Shown: positions 9,865 to 18,368, counted from the stretch's first letter. The stretch is 38,764 nt of DNA from Sedimentisphaerales bacterium (GCA_016930745.1 JAFGGE010000090.1:1-38764), one strand, 5' to 3'. Numbers and translations: made by a program. Notes: generated by a model not told the origin, from the sequence alone.

Positions 9865-10710
9865 TTACGAAGAACGCGAATCCATACGATTTCTGGTTCT
9901 TGTTTCACGGCGCTTTTTGATCAGCTCCTCCTGATCTCCAAGAGGGACATCCGCATCGGTGTCCAGCCCGAACCGTCCGGGATTCATGGAGGGCAGCAAT
10001 CGACGCAGCAATGCTTCCACCTGGACGGCGGCCTCGCTGCTTAACGACTCGATACGAGAACGGAATACCCCATACAGGGTCAGCGCCGGAATCGCAATCA
10101 GAAGCCCCCAGAATGTCGTGACCAGAGCCACGCTGATCTTTTCGGCCAGCTCATCCGGACGAGGCTGGCCGCCGGCAATCCCCAATATGCCGAATGCCTG
10201 AATCATCCCGTACACGGTTCCGAACAGGCCGACCATCGGCGCGACGTTGCCGATAATGTTGCATAACTCCGTCTTGCGCAGCAGCCGACTGGTTTCATCA
10301 TGCAGCGCCTCGGCCATCAGGTCCTCCAGGAAAACCAGGTCGGGCTTTCCGGCGGTCTGGGTTGCGGCCCGCCAGAAAGCCCGGCTGATCAGGTCCCGTT
10401 TTTCGGACAACCGATGCGTCAGAGCGGGAAAACCATGCTGATGGACCGCTGTGGCGATCTCGGTCAGGGACGAAGCGGGCAACAATCGTTTCCGACGCAC
10501 CAGATAACACAACTCGAAGATCCGAAACAACGCCACAACCGACATGGGGATCAGCACATAGTAGACAATCCCTCCTCCGGCTACGACAAACTGATGAAAG
10601 AAGGTGTCTTCCTGAGCCGCCATGGCGACGCCGGCGGTAAGAAATACCGGCATGCCGGCCATAAGAATCATCCGTTTCTTTACAGGGGACTTTATTTTCT
10701 CGATGCCCAT
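9865..10710 (-). CDS. exbB: MotA/TolQ/ExbB proton channel family protein
   Basis: A 281-residue inner-membrane protein of the ExbB/TolQ family. After a hydrophobic N-terminal stretch (about residues 15-32, possibly a signal) there are membrane segments near 43-65, then a long cytoplasmic loop, then the signature NIIGNVAPMVGLFGTVYGMIQAF and the last segment LVTTFWGLLIAIPALTLYGVF. These residues line the proton path with ExbD. The ATG at 10710 has AGGG 6 nt upstream. A hairpin followed by a T tract lies in the 89-bp gap before it, so the exbBD pair could be partly uncoupled from the upstream genes. Confidence 0.9.
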   Translation of the reverse strand: MGIEKIKSPVKKRMILMAGMPVFLTAGVAMAAQEDTFFHQFVVAGGGIVYYVLIPMSVVALFRIFELCYLVRRKRLLPASSLTEIATAVHQHGFPALTHRLSEKRDLISRAFWRAATQTAGKPDLVFLEDLMAEALHDETSRLLRKTELCNIIGNVAPMVGLFGTVYGMIQAFGILGIAGGQPRPDELAEKISVALVTTFWGLLIAIPALTLYGVFRSRIESLSSEAAVQVEALLRRLLPSMNPGRFGLDTDADVPLGDQEELIKKRRETRTRNRMDSRSS

Positions 10711-10727
10711 GGTTTCCCTGTCGACCA

Positions 10728-10757
10728 GAAAAATTCCCGCCTCGGCTTTCTCCGAGG
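10728..10757 (-). terminator. Hairpin with T tract between the vWA gene and exbB
   Basis: On the minus strand CCTCGG, a six-base loop and CCGAGG form a perfect 6-bp stem (10740-10757), followed after six bases by a run of five T. It may be a weak intrinsic terminator or an mRNA stability element that sets the ratio of exbBD to the upstream genes. No promoter for exbB was recognised, so read-through is likely. Confidence 0.35.
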
Positions 10758-10799
10758 GGTACGTTTCAGACTCCCGCTGGGTTTCGCCCGGATCCCTTC

Positions 10800-11711
10800 C
10801 TATTCGATATTGGTAAAGGCTCCACCGCTCTGCCGGGCGATATGCCGAAGAATCGCTACATCCTCCGGCTCCACCCAGAAACCTATCGTATTGATTCGCG
10901 TACCGGATGCAAGGTCCTTTCGCACATTTTCAATCTGAGCCGCAAACATCTCTACGCCCGTTCCTTCGCCCAGATCGAATCCGTCGGTCAGAAAATAAAT
11001 CAATTCCGCCGTTCGTCCTTGGGAATCCCGTATCTGCATGGCCCGTTGAAGGGCGTTGACCGCGTTGGTCGGTCCGCTGGGTATAACCCCGTCAATAAAA
11101 GCCCTGGCCTGTTCTTTGTTGGCAGGAGTCGCTCGCACGAGTCTTCCGCCGCCGGTCTCCAGGAGGCGATCGCCATCCTGAAAAAAGATGATGTAAAAAA
11201 ACTGATCGGGCCGGAGCTGTTCAATGGAATCCGTCAACTGGGTTTTAACCTGTCCCAGACGGCCATGCATGCTGCCGGAAGCATCCACTACATAGCATAT
11301 TTTACGACTTCCGGCATATTGACCAAAAAAGGATACGCCCTCCGTCGCACTCCTGTCGGTCGTTTCAAGCCCCAACGGCGTCTCCGAGAACAATTCGACA
11401 ACAGGCTCTTGCGTCTGTCCCAGATCAATTTTCCCGACCGTATTCCATTCCAGATCCTTTTTGACCGGGCGAAGGGAGCGATGTTCGGAAAAAAGGGTTT
11501 TGACCTTTGGTTTGGGAATTACAAAAGGGGTATTCATCGCCTGCTTAATCTGGGCAACCACCGGGACCGGCCTGGTCCGACCGGCGTCGCCCTGCCCGGC
11601 GCTGCGAAACGAAACCGCCCCGAACACGCTGAAAACCACGACATGAATCAGAATGCTGCTCAGCCAGGCAAGCAAGGTTACGGTTCTATCATGTCGCCAC
11701 CTGCGGCGCAT
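10800..11711 (-). CDS. Membrane-anchored von Willebrand factor A domain protein
   Basis: A 303-residue protein. The N-terminus is basic and then hydrophobic (about residues 11-35, WLSSILIHVVVFSVF), resembling the anchor of TonB/TolA proteins, followed by a Pro/Lys-rich linker (for example TPFVIPKPKVKTLFSEHR). A vWA domain occupies about 135-303, with an intact MIDAS: D143, S145 and S147 in VVDASGSM, the threonine of SGPTNAVNAL and the aspartate of FLTDGFD. This would bind a metal-coordinated ligand in the periplasm. It lies between the L,D-transpeptidase and exbBD, which makes it a candidate transducer for the ExbBD motor. AAAGG lies 10 nt before the ATG. The vWA call is firm; the TonB-like role is inference. 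Confidence 0.85.
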   Translation of the reverse strand: MRRRWRHDRTVTLLAWLSSILIHVVVFSVFGAVSFRSAGQGDAGRTRPVPVVAQIKQAMNTPFVIPKPKVKTLFSEHRSLRPVKKDLEWNTVGKIDLGQTQEPVVELFSETPLGLETTDRSATEGVSFFGQYAGSRKICYVVDASGSMHGRLGQVKTQLTDSIEQLRPDQFFYIIFFQDGDRLLETGGGRLVRATPANKEQARAFIDGVIPSGPTNAVNALQRAMQIRDSQGRTAELIYFLTDGFDLGEGTGVEMFAAQIENVRKDLASGTRINTIGFWVEPEDVAILRHIARQSGGAFTNIE

Positions 11712-11730
11712 CGGTCGCTCGCCTTTCCCG

Positions 11731-12849
11731 CTAATCCACGACAGTCACCTTGCTGTGGATAGGAACAAGAATGTCATACAGTTCGATGATCTCTCCGTTA
11801 TACAGCCGGATACAGCCCCGCGAGGAACGAGTTCCGATCGTGTGAGGATCTTTGGTCCCATGAAGGGCAAATCCCTCCCGTCCCTTGGCGTCTCCTTCCA
11901 GCCCCTCCAGCGCAATCCACCGGGAGCCCAACGGATAGTCGGGATCATCCGCCACATAGGTTTTATGGGTATCCGGATCGGTCCATGTGGGGCTGATCAG
12001 CTTGCCCCCGGACTTGACACGCCACAGACCCGTCGGGGTATCATTGCCCTCCTTGCCGAGTCCTACCTTATAGGTTTTAACGAACATATCGCCCAGATAC
12101 AAATCCAGGGAATACGTGGATCGATACACCCTGGCATGAAAAGGCCCCTGAACCACCTTGATGGTGGTGCCGGCCTGCAAAGAACGGGCATCCTTAATCC
12201 CGTTGATTTTCATCAATAACTGGTGAGACACTTTATAATCTCTGGCTATCAAGGCCAGTACATCGCCGGATTTGACCTGATAAGGCATGGTCCGATTGTC
12301 CCCTTCCAAAAGTTGCTTGCCAAACAGCCATTGTTCGGAAAGCTGAGACATCTTGAGCTTGACTTTGTTGCGAAATTCCGAACTCAACTCCAGTCCCAGC
12401 ACCTCATTGAGCTTGTTTCGGGCAGCGATATATTGCCCCTTTTCTTCAAAGGCCACCGCCGATTCGATTAGGGTCACCGCCTCCGGACTGGTGACCGGAT
12501 CGGAGATCGGAGCAACAACAACCGTGTCTTTTTCGGCGGCAGGATTCTGCGCAGGGGACGAGGTTTTCTGAGGATCTTCGGGTTCCTTCCCTTGGGCGCC
12601 TTGCGGGGTTTCGACCGGGGTTTCGATCACTCGCTCAAACGGGGCTATTCCCGAATCGCGAAGTGCATAATGTCCGCTGGCTGTCGATTCGGCTTGCCCC
12701 GGGCCCACCTCAGCAGCCCCGGCCCAGCGTTTTTTGACCAAATAAAACATGCCACCCACCACAAGCACTGCCGCCAAACCCAGAAGCAACATGTTTTGGT
12801 TCTCGCGACGGCGTTGCCGGTACGACTTATACTGGTATCGTTTTGCCAC
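11731..12849 (-). CDS. LysM and L,D-transpeptidase (YkuD) domain protein
   Basis: A 372-residue anchored cell-wall enzyme. There is a membrane segment at about 20-38, a low-complexity linker, a helical stretch, a LysM peptidoglycan-binding domain at about 188-233 (VKSGDVLALIARDYKVS) and a C-terminal YkuD domain with the catalytic motif HGTKDPHTIGTRSSRGCIRL (His330, Cys346). It would form 3-3 cross-links or attach proteins to peptidoglycan. The start is GTG at 12849: GGAGG at 12858-12862 stands 8 nt upstream, and the preceding gene stops at 12851. An ATG at 12891 in the same frame lies inside the preceding gene and lacks a ribosome site. The vWA gene follows after 19 bp. Confidence 0.92.
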   Translation of the reverse strand: MAKRYQYKSYRQRRRENQNMLLLGLAAVLVVGGMFYLVKKRWAGAAEVGPGQAESTASGHYALRDSGIAPFERVIETPVETPQGAQGKEPEDPQKTSSPAQNPAAEKDTVVVAPISDPVTSPEAVTLIESAVAFEEKGQYIAARNKLNEVLGLELSSEFRNKVKLKMSQLSEQWLFGKQLLEGDNRTMPYQVKSGDVLALIARDYKVSHQLLMKINGIKDARSLQAGTTIKVVQGPFHARVYRSTYSLDLYLGDMFVKTYKVGLGKEGNDTPTGLWRVKSGGKLISPTWTDPDTHKTYVADDPDYPLGSRWIALEGLEGDAKGREGFALHGTKDPHTIGTRSSRGCIRLYNGEIIELYDILVPIHSKVTVVD

Positions 12850-12850
12850 G

Positions 12851-13432
12851 TTATTCACCTCCGTGCCTACGGCACTCCCTGTTGCCCTCATCGGTTATTA
12901 CAATGTCCATATATCGATCATGGGGCTCCATCGGCACCGATGCAACCTTTTGCTCGGAAAAGCCGATACCGCATACAGTGGCTTTCAACCGTTGCGAATG
13001 CAAGAAACGGTCATAATACCCGCCTCCCCTGCCCAGACGCCCTCCCCGATCATCAAACGCCAGACCGGGCGTTAAAATCAGGTCTATGTCCTCCATCGGC
13101 ACCGGCCTTCCCTGCAAGGGATTTCGAAGACCCGAGACATCCCTGGAATACGCCGCATCCATGGATTGAATCTCCACCGCCAACATGTGCTTTTTTTCCC
13201 ATTCCACCCGAGGGGCCGCTACAACCTTCCCCTGTTGCCATGCATACAGCATCACCCGTGACAAATCCGCCTCCTGGGGGATCGCCAGATACGCCATAAC
13301 CACCGATGCCTTCCGGAACGCCTCGGTCTGAGCCACAAAATCGCATATCCGATGGCTTTTATCCCGAATCAAATCCGGATCCATATCCTGCAAACGGCTC
13401 TTGATCTGACGGCGCAAATGCCGCTTATCCAT
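12851..13432 (-). CDS. fau: 5-formyltetrahydrofolate cyclo-ligase
   Basis: A 193-residue cytoplasmic enzyme (YgfA/MTHFS) that converts 5-formyl-THF to 5,10-methenyl-THF using ATP. The family signature is seen in LILTPGLAFDDRGGRLGRGG followed by GYYDRFL near the C-terminus; the N-terminal KRHLRRQIKSRL is also typical. The ATG at 13432 overlaps the rarA stop in a TAATG junction, so the two are translationally coupled. The upstream in-frame extension to 13480 lies inside rarA. The pairing of this gene, rarA and the proposed 6S RNA repeats the ssrS-ygfA linkage known from proteobacteria. Confidence 0.92.
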   Translation of the reverse strand: MDKRHLRRQIKSRLQDMDPDLIRDKSHRICDFVAQTEAFRKASVVMAYLAIPQEADLSRVMLYAWQQGKVVAAPRVEWEKKHMLAVEIQSMDAAYSRDVSGLRNPLQGRPVPMEDIDLILTPGLAFDDRGGRLGRGGGYYDRFLHSQRLKATVCGIGFSEQKVASVPMEPHDRYMDIVITDEGNRECRRHGGE

Positions 13433-14820
13433 TACGATTCTTCCAACGTTTTCTGAGGATTTGCCTGTTCTTTCCTGCACTGTTCTAACTGATCCCGAAG
13501 CGTTTGTAAATACTCGCCTATTTTCTTCTCCCGGCCGACGCTCTTTGGCCGATAGTACGGTTTATCCAGTTCCTGTCCGAGATAGTCCTGAGCCACAAAT
13601 CCATCCGGCCAGTTATGCGGGTACTTGTATCCCTGGCCATGACCCAATTTTTTAGCACTGCTATAGTGTGCATCCCGTAAATATCGGGGTACCGGAATGG
13701 TCCGCCCGGCCTTGACATCGGCAACCGCCTCCCAGATCGCGGTGGAAGAGGCGTTCGATTTCGGAGCACAGGCCACATAAAGCGCCGCCTGGGCCAAAGG
13801 CAACTGAGCCTCAGGAAGCCCCACAAACTCGGATATCTGCACTGCCGCCGCGGCCAGCATGGTCGCTGCCGGATCCGCGTTGCCCACATCTTCAGCGGCA
13901 CAGACCGCAATGCGACGGGCGATAAAACGAGGGTCCTCACCCCCGGCAATCATCCGAGCCAGCCAATAGACCGTGGCATCCGGGTCCGAACCCCGCATGC
14001 TCTTTTGAAAAGCGCTGGCCAGATCAAAATGCGTATCGCCGCTTCTATCATATTGAATCGACTTCTGCTGGACAGATTCTTTAGCCAGATTAACATCGAA
14101 GCGAATTTTCCCTCCCCCCTGATTTTTCAACTGGCTTAATACACCTACTTCCAAACCTGTCAAAGCCCGCCTGGCATCCCCATCACTGATGACGGCCAAA
14201 TAGTGGAGGGCTTCTTCCTCCACCTGGATTTCGTATTGTCCGAATCCCCGCTCTGTATCCGAAATCGCCCTTTTCAGGATGGATATCACATCATTTTCGC
14301 TCAATGGCTCGAACTGAAATACCGTGCTTCGGCTGATTAACGGCGAATTGACGGAAAAAAAAGGATTTTCCGTTGTCGCTCCGATCAGTATGATAACCCC
14401 GTTTTCGGTATCGTCCAAAAGCACATCCTGCTGAGCCCTGTTAAAACGATGGATTTCATCCAAAAACAGGAGCGTTCGTCCCCCGCCGGTGGCCAGACGG
14501 TCTTTGGCCGAGGCCGAAATTTCGCGGACATCTTTCACGCTGGCCGCCGGAGCGCTGAGGTAATGAAATCGAGCCCCGGTTTTCCGTGCAATCAACCGGG
14601 CAAGGCTTGTTTTTCCCACACCGGGAGGCCCATAGAAGATCAGGCTTGTTAACCGATCCGCTTCCAGCATCCGCCGCAGCATCTTGCCCGAACCGGCAAA
14701 ATGCTCTTGCCCTACGAACTCATCCAGGTCCCTGGGACGCATTCGCACCGCCAACGGCGCATGGGCGTTCATCTGCTTACGTTCCGCCCCGGAAAACAAG
14801 GTTTCTTCCCGCTTTGGCAT
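13432..14820 (-). CDS. rarA: Replication-associated recombination protein A (AAA+ ATPase)
   Basis: A 462-residue RarA/MgsA clamp-loader-like ATPase acting at stalled replication forks. Walker A GPPGVGKT is at 64-71, Walker B is LLFLDEIHRF, the sensor region is IGATTENPFFSVN, and the C-terminal helical domain contains the RarA hallmark DPRFIARRIAVCAAEDVGNA. The ATG at 14820 (PKREETLFSGAERKQ) is selected; the open frame upstream to a TTG at 14883 has no family similarity. A perfect TATAAT lies so close to this ATG that transcription would begin at its A, so the message may be leaderless. Confidence 0.95.
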   Translation of the reverse strand: MPKREETLFSGAERKQMNAHAPLAVRMRPRDLDEFVGQEHFAGSGKMLRRMLEADRLTSLIFYGPPGVGKTSLARLIARKTGARFHYLSAPAASVKDVREISASAKDRLATGGGRTLLFLDEIHRFNRAQQDVLLDDTENGVIILIGATTENPFFSVNSPLISRSTVFQFEPLSENDVISILKRAISDTERGFGQYEIQVEEEALHYLAVISDGDARRALTGLEVGVLSQLKNQGGGKIRFDVNLAKESVQQKSIQYDRSGDTHFDLASAFQKSMRGSDPDATVYWLARMIAGGEDPRFIARRIAVCAAEDVGNADPAATMLAAAAVQISEFVGLPEAQLPLAQAALYVACAPKSNASSTAIWEAVADVKAGRTIPVPRYLRDAHYSSAKKLGHGQGYKYPHNWPDGFVAQDYLGQELDKPYYRPKSVGREKKIGEYLQTLRDQLEQCRKEQANPQKTLEES

Positions 14821-14826
14821 ACCTTT

Positions 14827-14855
14827 ATTATAACCACTGAAAATCCAACTCGAAA
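14827..14855 (-). promoter_or_regulatory. rarA promoter predicting a leaderless message
   Basis: On the minus strand TATAAT (14832-14827) is preceded 17 bp upstream by a weak TTTCGA (14855-14850). Seven nucleotides past the hexamer is the A of the rarA ATG (14820). The only purine-rich stretch (AAAGG) ends one base before the ATG, too close to act as a ribosome site. Confidence 0.45.
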
Positions 14856-14898
14856 GAAATTCGTAAGGGAGTTTGTGGGGCAAAAGATTGTTTATTAT

Positions 14899-15075
14899 GG
14901 AATAACTGAGGTCTTATGCAGGAAACCTGATCCAGCTTCGTTCGGGCCTATTCGACGGCCGAGCGGGAGGCCTGTCCCCTCCGGCAAGCCTCCCGACGAC
15001 CAGATCGAATGTCCTATAAAGCCCTGTCTGCCAACCCTTTCCGTGGGCTCTTGCCTCGTCCATCCTCTCGTATCC
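14899..15075 (-). ncRNA. ssrS: Candidate 6S RNA upstream of rarA
   Basis: A 177-nt segment on the minus strand with the architecture of 6S RNA. A promoter at 15109-15082 puts the first base at 15075. The 5' end GGATACGAGAGG pairs with the 3' end CCTCAGTTATTCC as GAGG/CCTC and GGATA/TATTCC (one bulge), closing the molecule. The 3' strand of the central region holds a small hairpin (CAGG, loop TTT, CCTG), as in known 6S RNAs. The distal part is a long interrupted stem: GGGC/GCCC, ATTCGA/TCGAAT, GGTC/GGCC and CGGGAGGC/GCCTCCCG. Length, shape and location next to rarA and the ygfA homologue all fit. It would mimic an open promoter and bind vegetative RNA polymerase. Primary sequence was not matched to a model, so another structured RNA remains possible. 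Confidence 0.6.
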
Positions 15076-15081
15076 GTCTCC

Positions 15082-15109
15082 AGTAAAAATATAGGAAACA
15101 ACGCGTCAA
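15082..15109 (-). promoter_or_regulatory. Promoter of the candidate 6S RNA
   Basis: On the minus strand TTGACG (15109-15104) and TTTACT (15087-15082) are separated by 16 bp. The predicted first base, 15075, coincides with the 5' end of the closing stem deduced independently from base pairing. Confidence 0.5.
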
Positions 15110-15171
15110 AGACAAAATCGATAACGTAAATAATTTCCCAATTTCCACAAAGTTCATCCGAGGAACAATAC

Positions 15172-15200
15172 TTGACAGGCCGAAGGAGGGATTTTATGTT
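15172..15200 (+). promoter_or_regulatory. Promoter of the alpha-L-rhamnosidase gene
   Basis: A consensus TTGACA (15172-15177) and TATGTT (15195-15200) are 17 bp apart; transcription would start near 15207, leaving a leader of about 53 nt. The rest of the gap from 15110 to 15171 shows no gene. Confidence 0.6.
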
Positions 15201-15259
15201 GGTCAATCAATGAAGGTATCATAACAGGATCAAAAACCAGGAATCAAAGGAGGACTCGC

Positions 15260-18200
15260 ATGATCCCGACAATATATCGCAGAATTATGGTTTCCGCAGG
15301 GCTGCTTGGATTGTCATTGATCCTGATCGGATGTAAACAGCCCGACAAGAAAACGGCCAAACAGATGTCTTATGAATCCCAAAAAACCGGCTCCCAGCCT
15401 GTCGTTCGAACGGCCCCGGCGGCCGACGAACTCTCGGCCAAGTGGATCTGGAAGCAACAAGCGGATTATCAAGGGTACAACCAGACCATCATTGCCACAA
15501 AAGAGTTCCCGCTCCATAAACCTGCCGCCGCCACGATCCGAATCACCGCCGATAGCTTCTACCGCCTGTTCATCAACGGCCAATGGGTCAACGACGGCCC
15601 CTGCCGCAGTTGGCCGCAACATTATCAGTATGACCAGATCGACGTCTCCGGCTATGTCCGGCACGGAGACAACACTATTCGCATCATCGCGCGATATTAC
15701 GGTGTAGGCGATTTTCATCGCGTCTGCCAGCAAGCCGGGCTGCTCGCGCAACTGGATGTGTGCTCCGAAGAGAAAAAACGGCAACGGATCATCACCGATG
15801 AGTCGTGGGATGTCGCCGCCGCCCGCGGCTGGATTTCCAATACGCCGAAAGTCAGCATCCAAATGGAACCGGCCGAGTGGTTTGACGCCCGTCTGACCGG
15901 CCGGGAAAGTTTTGCCAAGGCCGCCGTCCTGTACGAGGCCGACGAAGGGCCATGGAAAGACTTGAATCCCCGCGATGTAGGTCTCTTGACCAGGGAGCCG
16001 TTGGCATTTCGGTCGTTTGTTCGGGCTCGATTGGTCAAATGCGAAGGGTGGAACTTCTGCCTGCCGTCCGCCCGTCTGGTCAATCCCGGTATCGTCGAGG
16101 CCAACCATACGGTAAGCAATGCCTGCGGCATGGCTACCATTTTATATGCCCGAAAGGATTCCTTTATCGACTTCCGTACAGAGGGATTTAAAGTGGCGAT
16201 CGACGGACAAGTCCTCAAAGACGGCTCCCATAGCGTCAAAGCCGGTCCGCATTTGATCCTTGCCTTTGTGCGCGAGGTGTGCGGACACGATAAGGAGAAG
16301 TCGCTGCGATTCTTTGATCCGCAGGATCTCCGTCTGGCCAACCCGATGGATGAGAATCATACGAATCCCTGGTGCTTCCTGCGCTTCAACGAATTCGCCT
16401 TCGTCGAGAATGATCTGCGATGGATCAACTTTCGCGATGAGAACAAGAAAGTCGCTGACATTATCCTTCGATACAACCAACTCACTGAGGAACTGATGCA
16501 GTCTGTGACGGATTTAAATACATTCCGGGTAAAACTGTCCGCACGTGCTGAAAAGCTCGATTCCGCCCGGATGTTCGTCAACGACAGCATCTGGCAGTTT
16601 CAAAATCGTAATGAAATCGCCGACGCCGCTCAATTCGTTGCTCATCCCTCCGGCCTGATGTACGACAATGGAGAAATGACTACCGTGCTGCCCGGCGGTG
16701 ACGGCGACGTGGAGCTACTGTACGATCTGGGCGAGCAGAACGTCGGATACTATGCCCTGGATCTGATCGCCGATGCCGGGGTCAAGGTGGACATCAACGG
16801 CGTCGAGTATATCGCCGAGGATGGTCGCATTCAGTTCGCTCGGGGACATCGCAACGGCCTGCGCTACATCACCCAACAGGGCCATAATCGTTTTGTTTCC
16901 CTGAAGCGGCGTTCCGGTCGCTACGTCTTCATTACCCTGCGCGAGCAGCACAGTCCGGTCCGCATTCGGAATATCAAACTCATCGAATCGACGTATCCAT
17001 TGAACTTTATCGGCTCGTTCTCGTGCAGCGATGCCCGGCTTGACGCCATCTGGGACATCTCGGCGCGAACGCTCAAACTGTGCATGGAGGATTCCTTCAC
17101 CGACTGCCCGCTGTATGAACAAACGCTCTGGGTGGGCGATGCAAGAAACGAATCCCTGTTCGGTTATACCGTCTTCGGCAGCATGGATATCGCGCGCCGG
17201 TGCATTCGACTGGCCGGCGAGTCTCTGGAACGGTACCCCATCGTCGGCTGTCAGGTTCCCTCGGCCTGGGATTGTCTGCTGCCGGCGTGGAGTTTTCTCT
17301 GGGGCATCTCGACCTGGGACTACTACTGGTACACCGGCGACAAGGAATTCCTTCGCGCGATCCAGCCGACGGTGATCGCCAATCTCAAAGGCGCTGAAAC
17401 GATGCTCAACGAGCAGGGACTGTTCAGCGGACCGTATTGGAACCTGTTCGACTGGAGCGGAATCGACCAGGGCGGCAAGACGGTACTGCATAACAGCATG
17501 TTCGTCGTCGGGGCGATCGATGCGGCTCTTGCCTCGGCCCAGGCCCTCGGCGATGATACCAACACGGCATGGCTTAAGGCCTTTCGGTCGCGTGTAGCCA
17601 AGGCCGTCAACGACCTTTGGGACGACAATAAAAAGGCGTATCCCGACGCCGTTCGAGACGACGGCTCGATCAGCCCCAGCGTCTGTCAGCATACCAGCTT
17701 CCTGGCCGTGCTGTATGACATCATCGCCCAGGAAAATATTCCTCACGCCCAGCGGAACATGCTGAATCCGCCGGAGGGTATGATTCGGGTGGGTTCGCCT
17801 TTTGCCATGCTGTATCTCTACGAAGCCTTGGAAAAACTGGGGCAGGAAGACCAGATTCTCGCCCTAATCTATAAAAACTACCTGCCAATGCTGGAAGCGG
17901 GTGCTACGACCGTCTGGGAAAGCTTCCCTACGGGCACGACCGGCTCCGGCGGATTTCCCACGCGAAGCCACAGCCACGCCTGGTCCTCGGCGCCGGTGCA
18001 TTTCCTGAATCGGATCGTACTGGGCATCAAGCCGATCACGCCCGGCGGCCGCCAGATCGAGATCAGCCCGCGTCTGGGCAGCCTGGACTGGGCCAAAGGC
18101 GCTACCGCCACGATGCATGGCCCCGTCGAAGTGCGATGGCGGAAAGCCGGAGATACCCTGACGGTTCATTACTCGGCGCCCGAAGGCACAACGGTCCGCT

Positions 18201-18262
18201 TTGCCAGGAACGACACCCACCAGGGATTGACGATTACGCTCAACAACAAGCCGCTCCCATAG
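15260..18262 (+). CDS. Alpha-L-rhamnosidase, GH78 family lipoprotein
   Basis: A 1000-residue lipoprotein: the signal peptide ends in the lipobox LIGC (cysteine at residue 22), so it is anchored to the periplasmic or outer surface. N-terminal beta-sandwich modules (for example WIWKQQADYQGYNQTIIATK and the FRLFINGQ-like segment RLFINGQWVNDGPCRSW) precede an (alpha/alpha)6 barrel and a C-terminal beta domain. The catalytic acidic residues are recognisable: D615 and E620 in DCPLYEQTLWVGDA, D627 of the same motif, and E887 in TTVWESFP. Their spacing matches the four acidic residues described for Bacillus RhaB. The ATG at 15260 follows AAAGGAGG. It would release terminal rhamnose for the rha operon at 30-38 kb. 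Confidence 0.92.
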   Translation: MIPTIYRRIMVSAGLLGLSLILIGCKQPDKKTAKQMSYESQKTGSQPVVRTAPAADELSAKWIWKQQADYQGYNQTIIATKEFPLHKPAAATIRITADSFYRLFINGQWVNDGPCRSWPQHYQYDQIDVSGYVRHGDNTIRIIARYYGVGDFHRVCQQAGLLAQLDVCSEEKKRQRIITDESWDVAAARGWISNTPKVSIQMEPAEWFDARLTGRESFAKAAVLYEADEGPWKDLNPRDVGLLTREPLAFRSFVRARLVKCEGWNFCLPSARLVNPGIVEANHTVSNACGMATILYARKDSFIDFRTEGFKVAIDGQVLKDGSHSVKAGPHLILAFVREVCGHDKEKSLRFFDPQDLRLANPMDENHTNPWCFLRFNEFAFVENDLRWINFRDENKKVADIILRYNQLTEELMQSVTDLNTFRVKLSARAEKLDSARMFVNDSIWQFQNRNEIADAAQFVAHPSGLMYDNGEMTTVLPGGDGDVELLYDLGEQNVGYYALDLIADAGVKVDINGVEYIAEDGRIQFARGHRNGLRYITQQGHNRFVSLKRRSGRYVFITLREQHSPVRIRNIKLIESTYPLNFIGSFSCSDARLDAIWDISARTLKLCMEDSFTDCPLYEQTLWVGDARNESLFGYTVFGSMDIARRCIRLAGESLERYPIVGCQVPSAWDCLLPAWSFLWGISTWDYYWYTGDKEFLRAIQPTVIANLKGAETMLNEQGLFSGPYWNLFDWSGIDQGGKTVLHNSMFVVGAIDAALASAQALGDDTNTAWLKAFRSRVAKAVNDLWDDNKKAYPDAVRDDGSISPSVCQHTSFLAVLYDIIAQENIPHAQRNMLNPPEGMIRVGSPFAMLYLYEALEKLGQEDQILALIYKNYLPMLEAGATTVWESFPTGTTGSGGFPTRSHSHAWSSAPVHFLNRIVLGIKPITPGGRQIEISPRLGSLDWAKGATATMHGPVEVRWRKAGDTLTVHYSAPEGTTVRFARNDTHQGLTITLNNKPLP

Positions 18263-18306
18263 CGAAAAGAATTTGATGAAAACGAGCAAAGAAACTGCTT
18301 TTCGCT
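18261..18306. repeat. Nine-base inverted repeat after the rhamnosidase gene
   Basis: AGCGAAAAG (18261-18269) and CTTTTCGCT (18298-18306) are perfect inverted copies 28 bases apart; the first overlaps the stop codon region. No T tract follows, so it is at best a rho-independent terminator with a weak tail, or a 3'-end processing site. The right arm touches the next promoter. Confidence 0.35.
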
Positions 18307-18334
18307 TGATACAAGAATGAAATCTAGTTAAAAT
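18306..18334 (+). promoter_or_regulatory. Promoter of the PEP-CTERM-like protein gene
   Basis: TTGATA (18306-18311) and TAAAAT (18329-18334) are separated by 17 bp, with transcription expected from about 18341, some 28 nt before the chosen ATG. Confidence 0.55.
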
Positions 18335-18368
18335 ATTGGGAATAGAGGTCTTGTTCGGAGGGCATTGG

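Noticed and set aside
10842..11762. Open frame of 306 codons on the plus strand opposite the vWA gene
   Set aside because: The minus frame shows a full vWA domain with MIDAS, which settles the coding strand.
14821..14883. N-terminal extension of rarA to a TTG codon at 14883
   Set aside because: The extra residues have no family similarity and the promoter TATAAT at 14827-14832 lies inside them.
14941..15060. Plus-strand RNA (such as RNase P RNA) in the structured region before the rhamnosidase
   Set aside because: The GAGGAAAGTCC-type RNase P signature is absent, and the promoter and closing stem favour the minus strand.
15196..15213. Five-codon open frame (MLVNQ) with a good ribosome site upstream of the rhamnosidase
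   Set aside because: Its start overlaps the -10 box of the promoter, so it would not be in the transcript.
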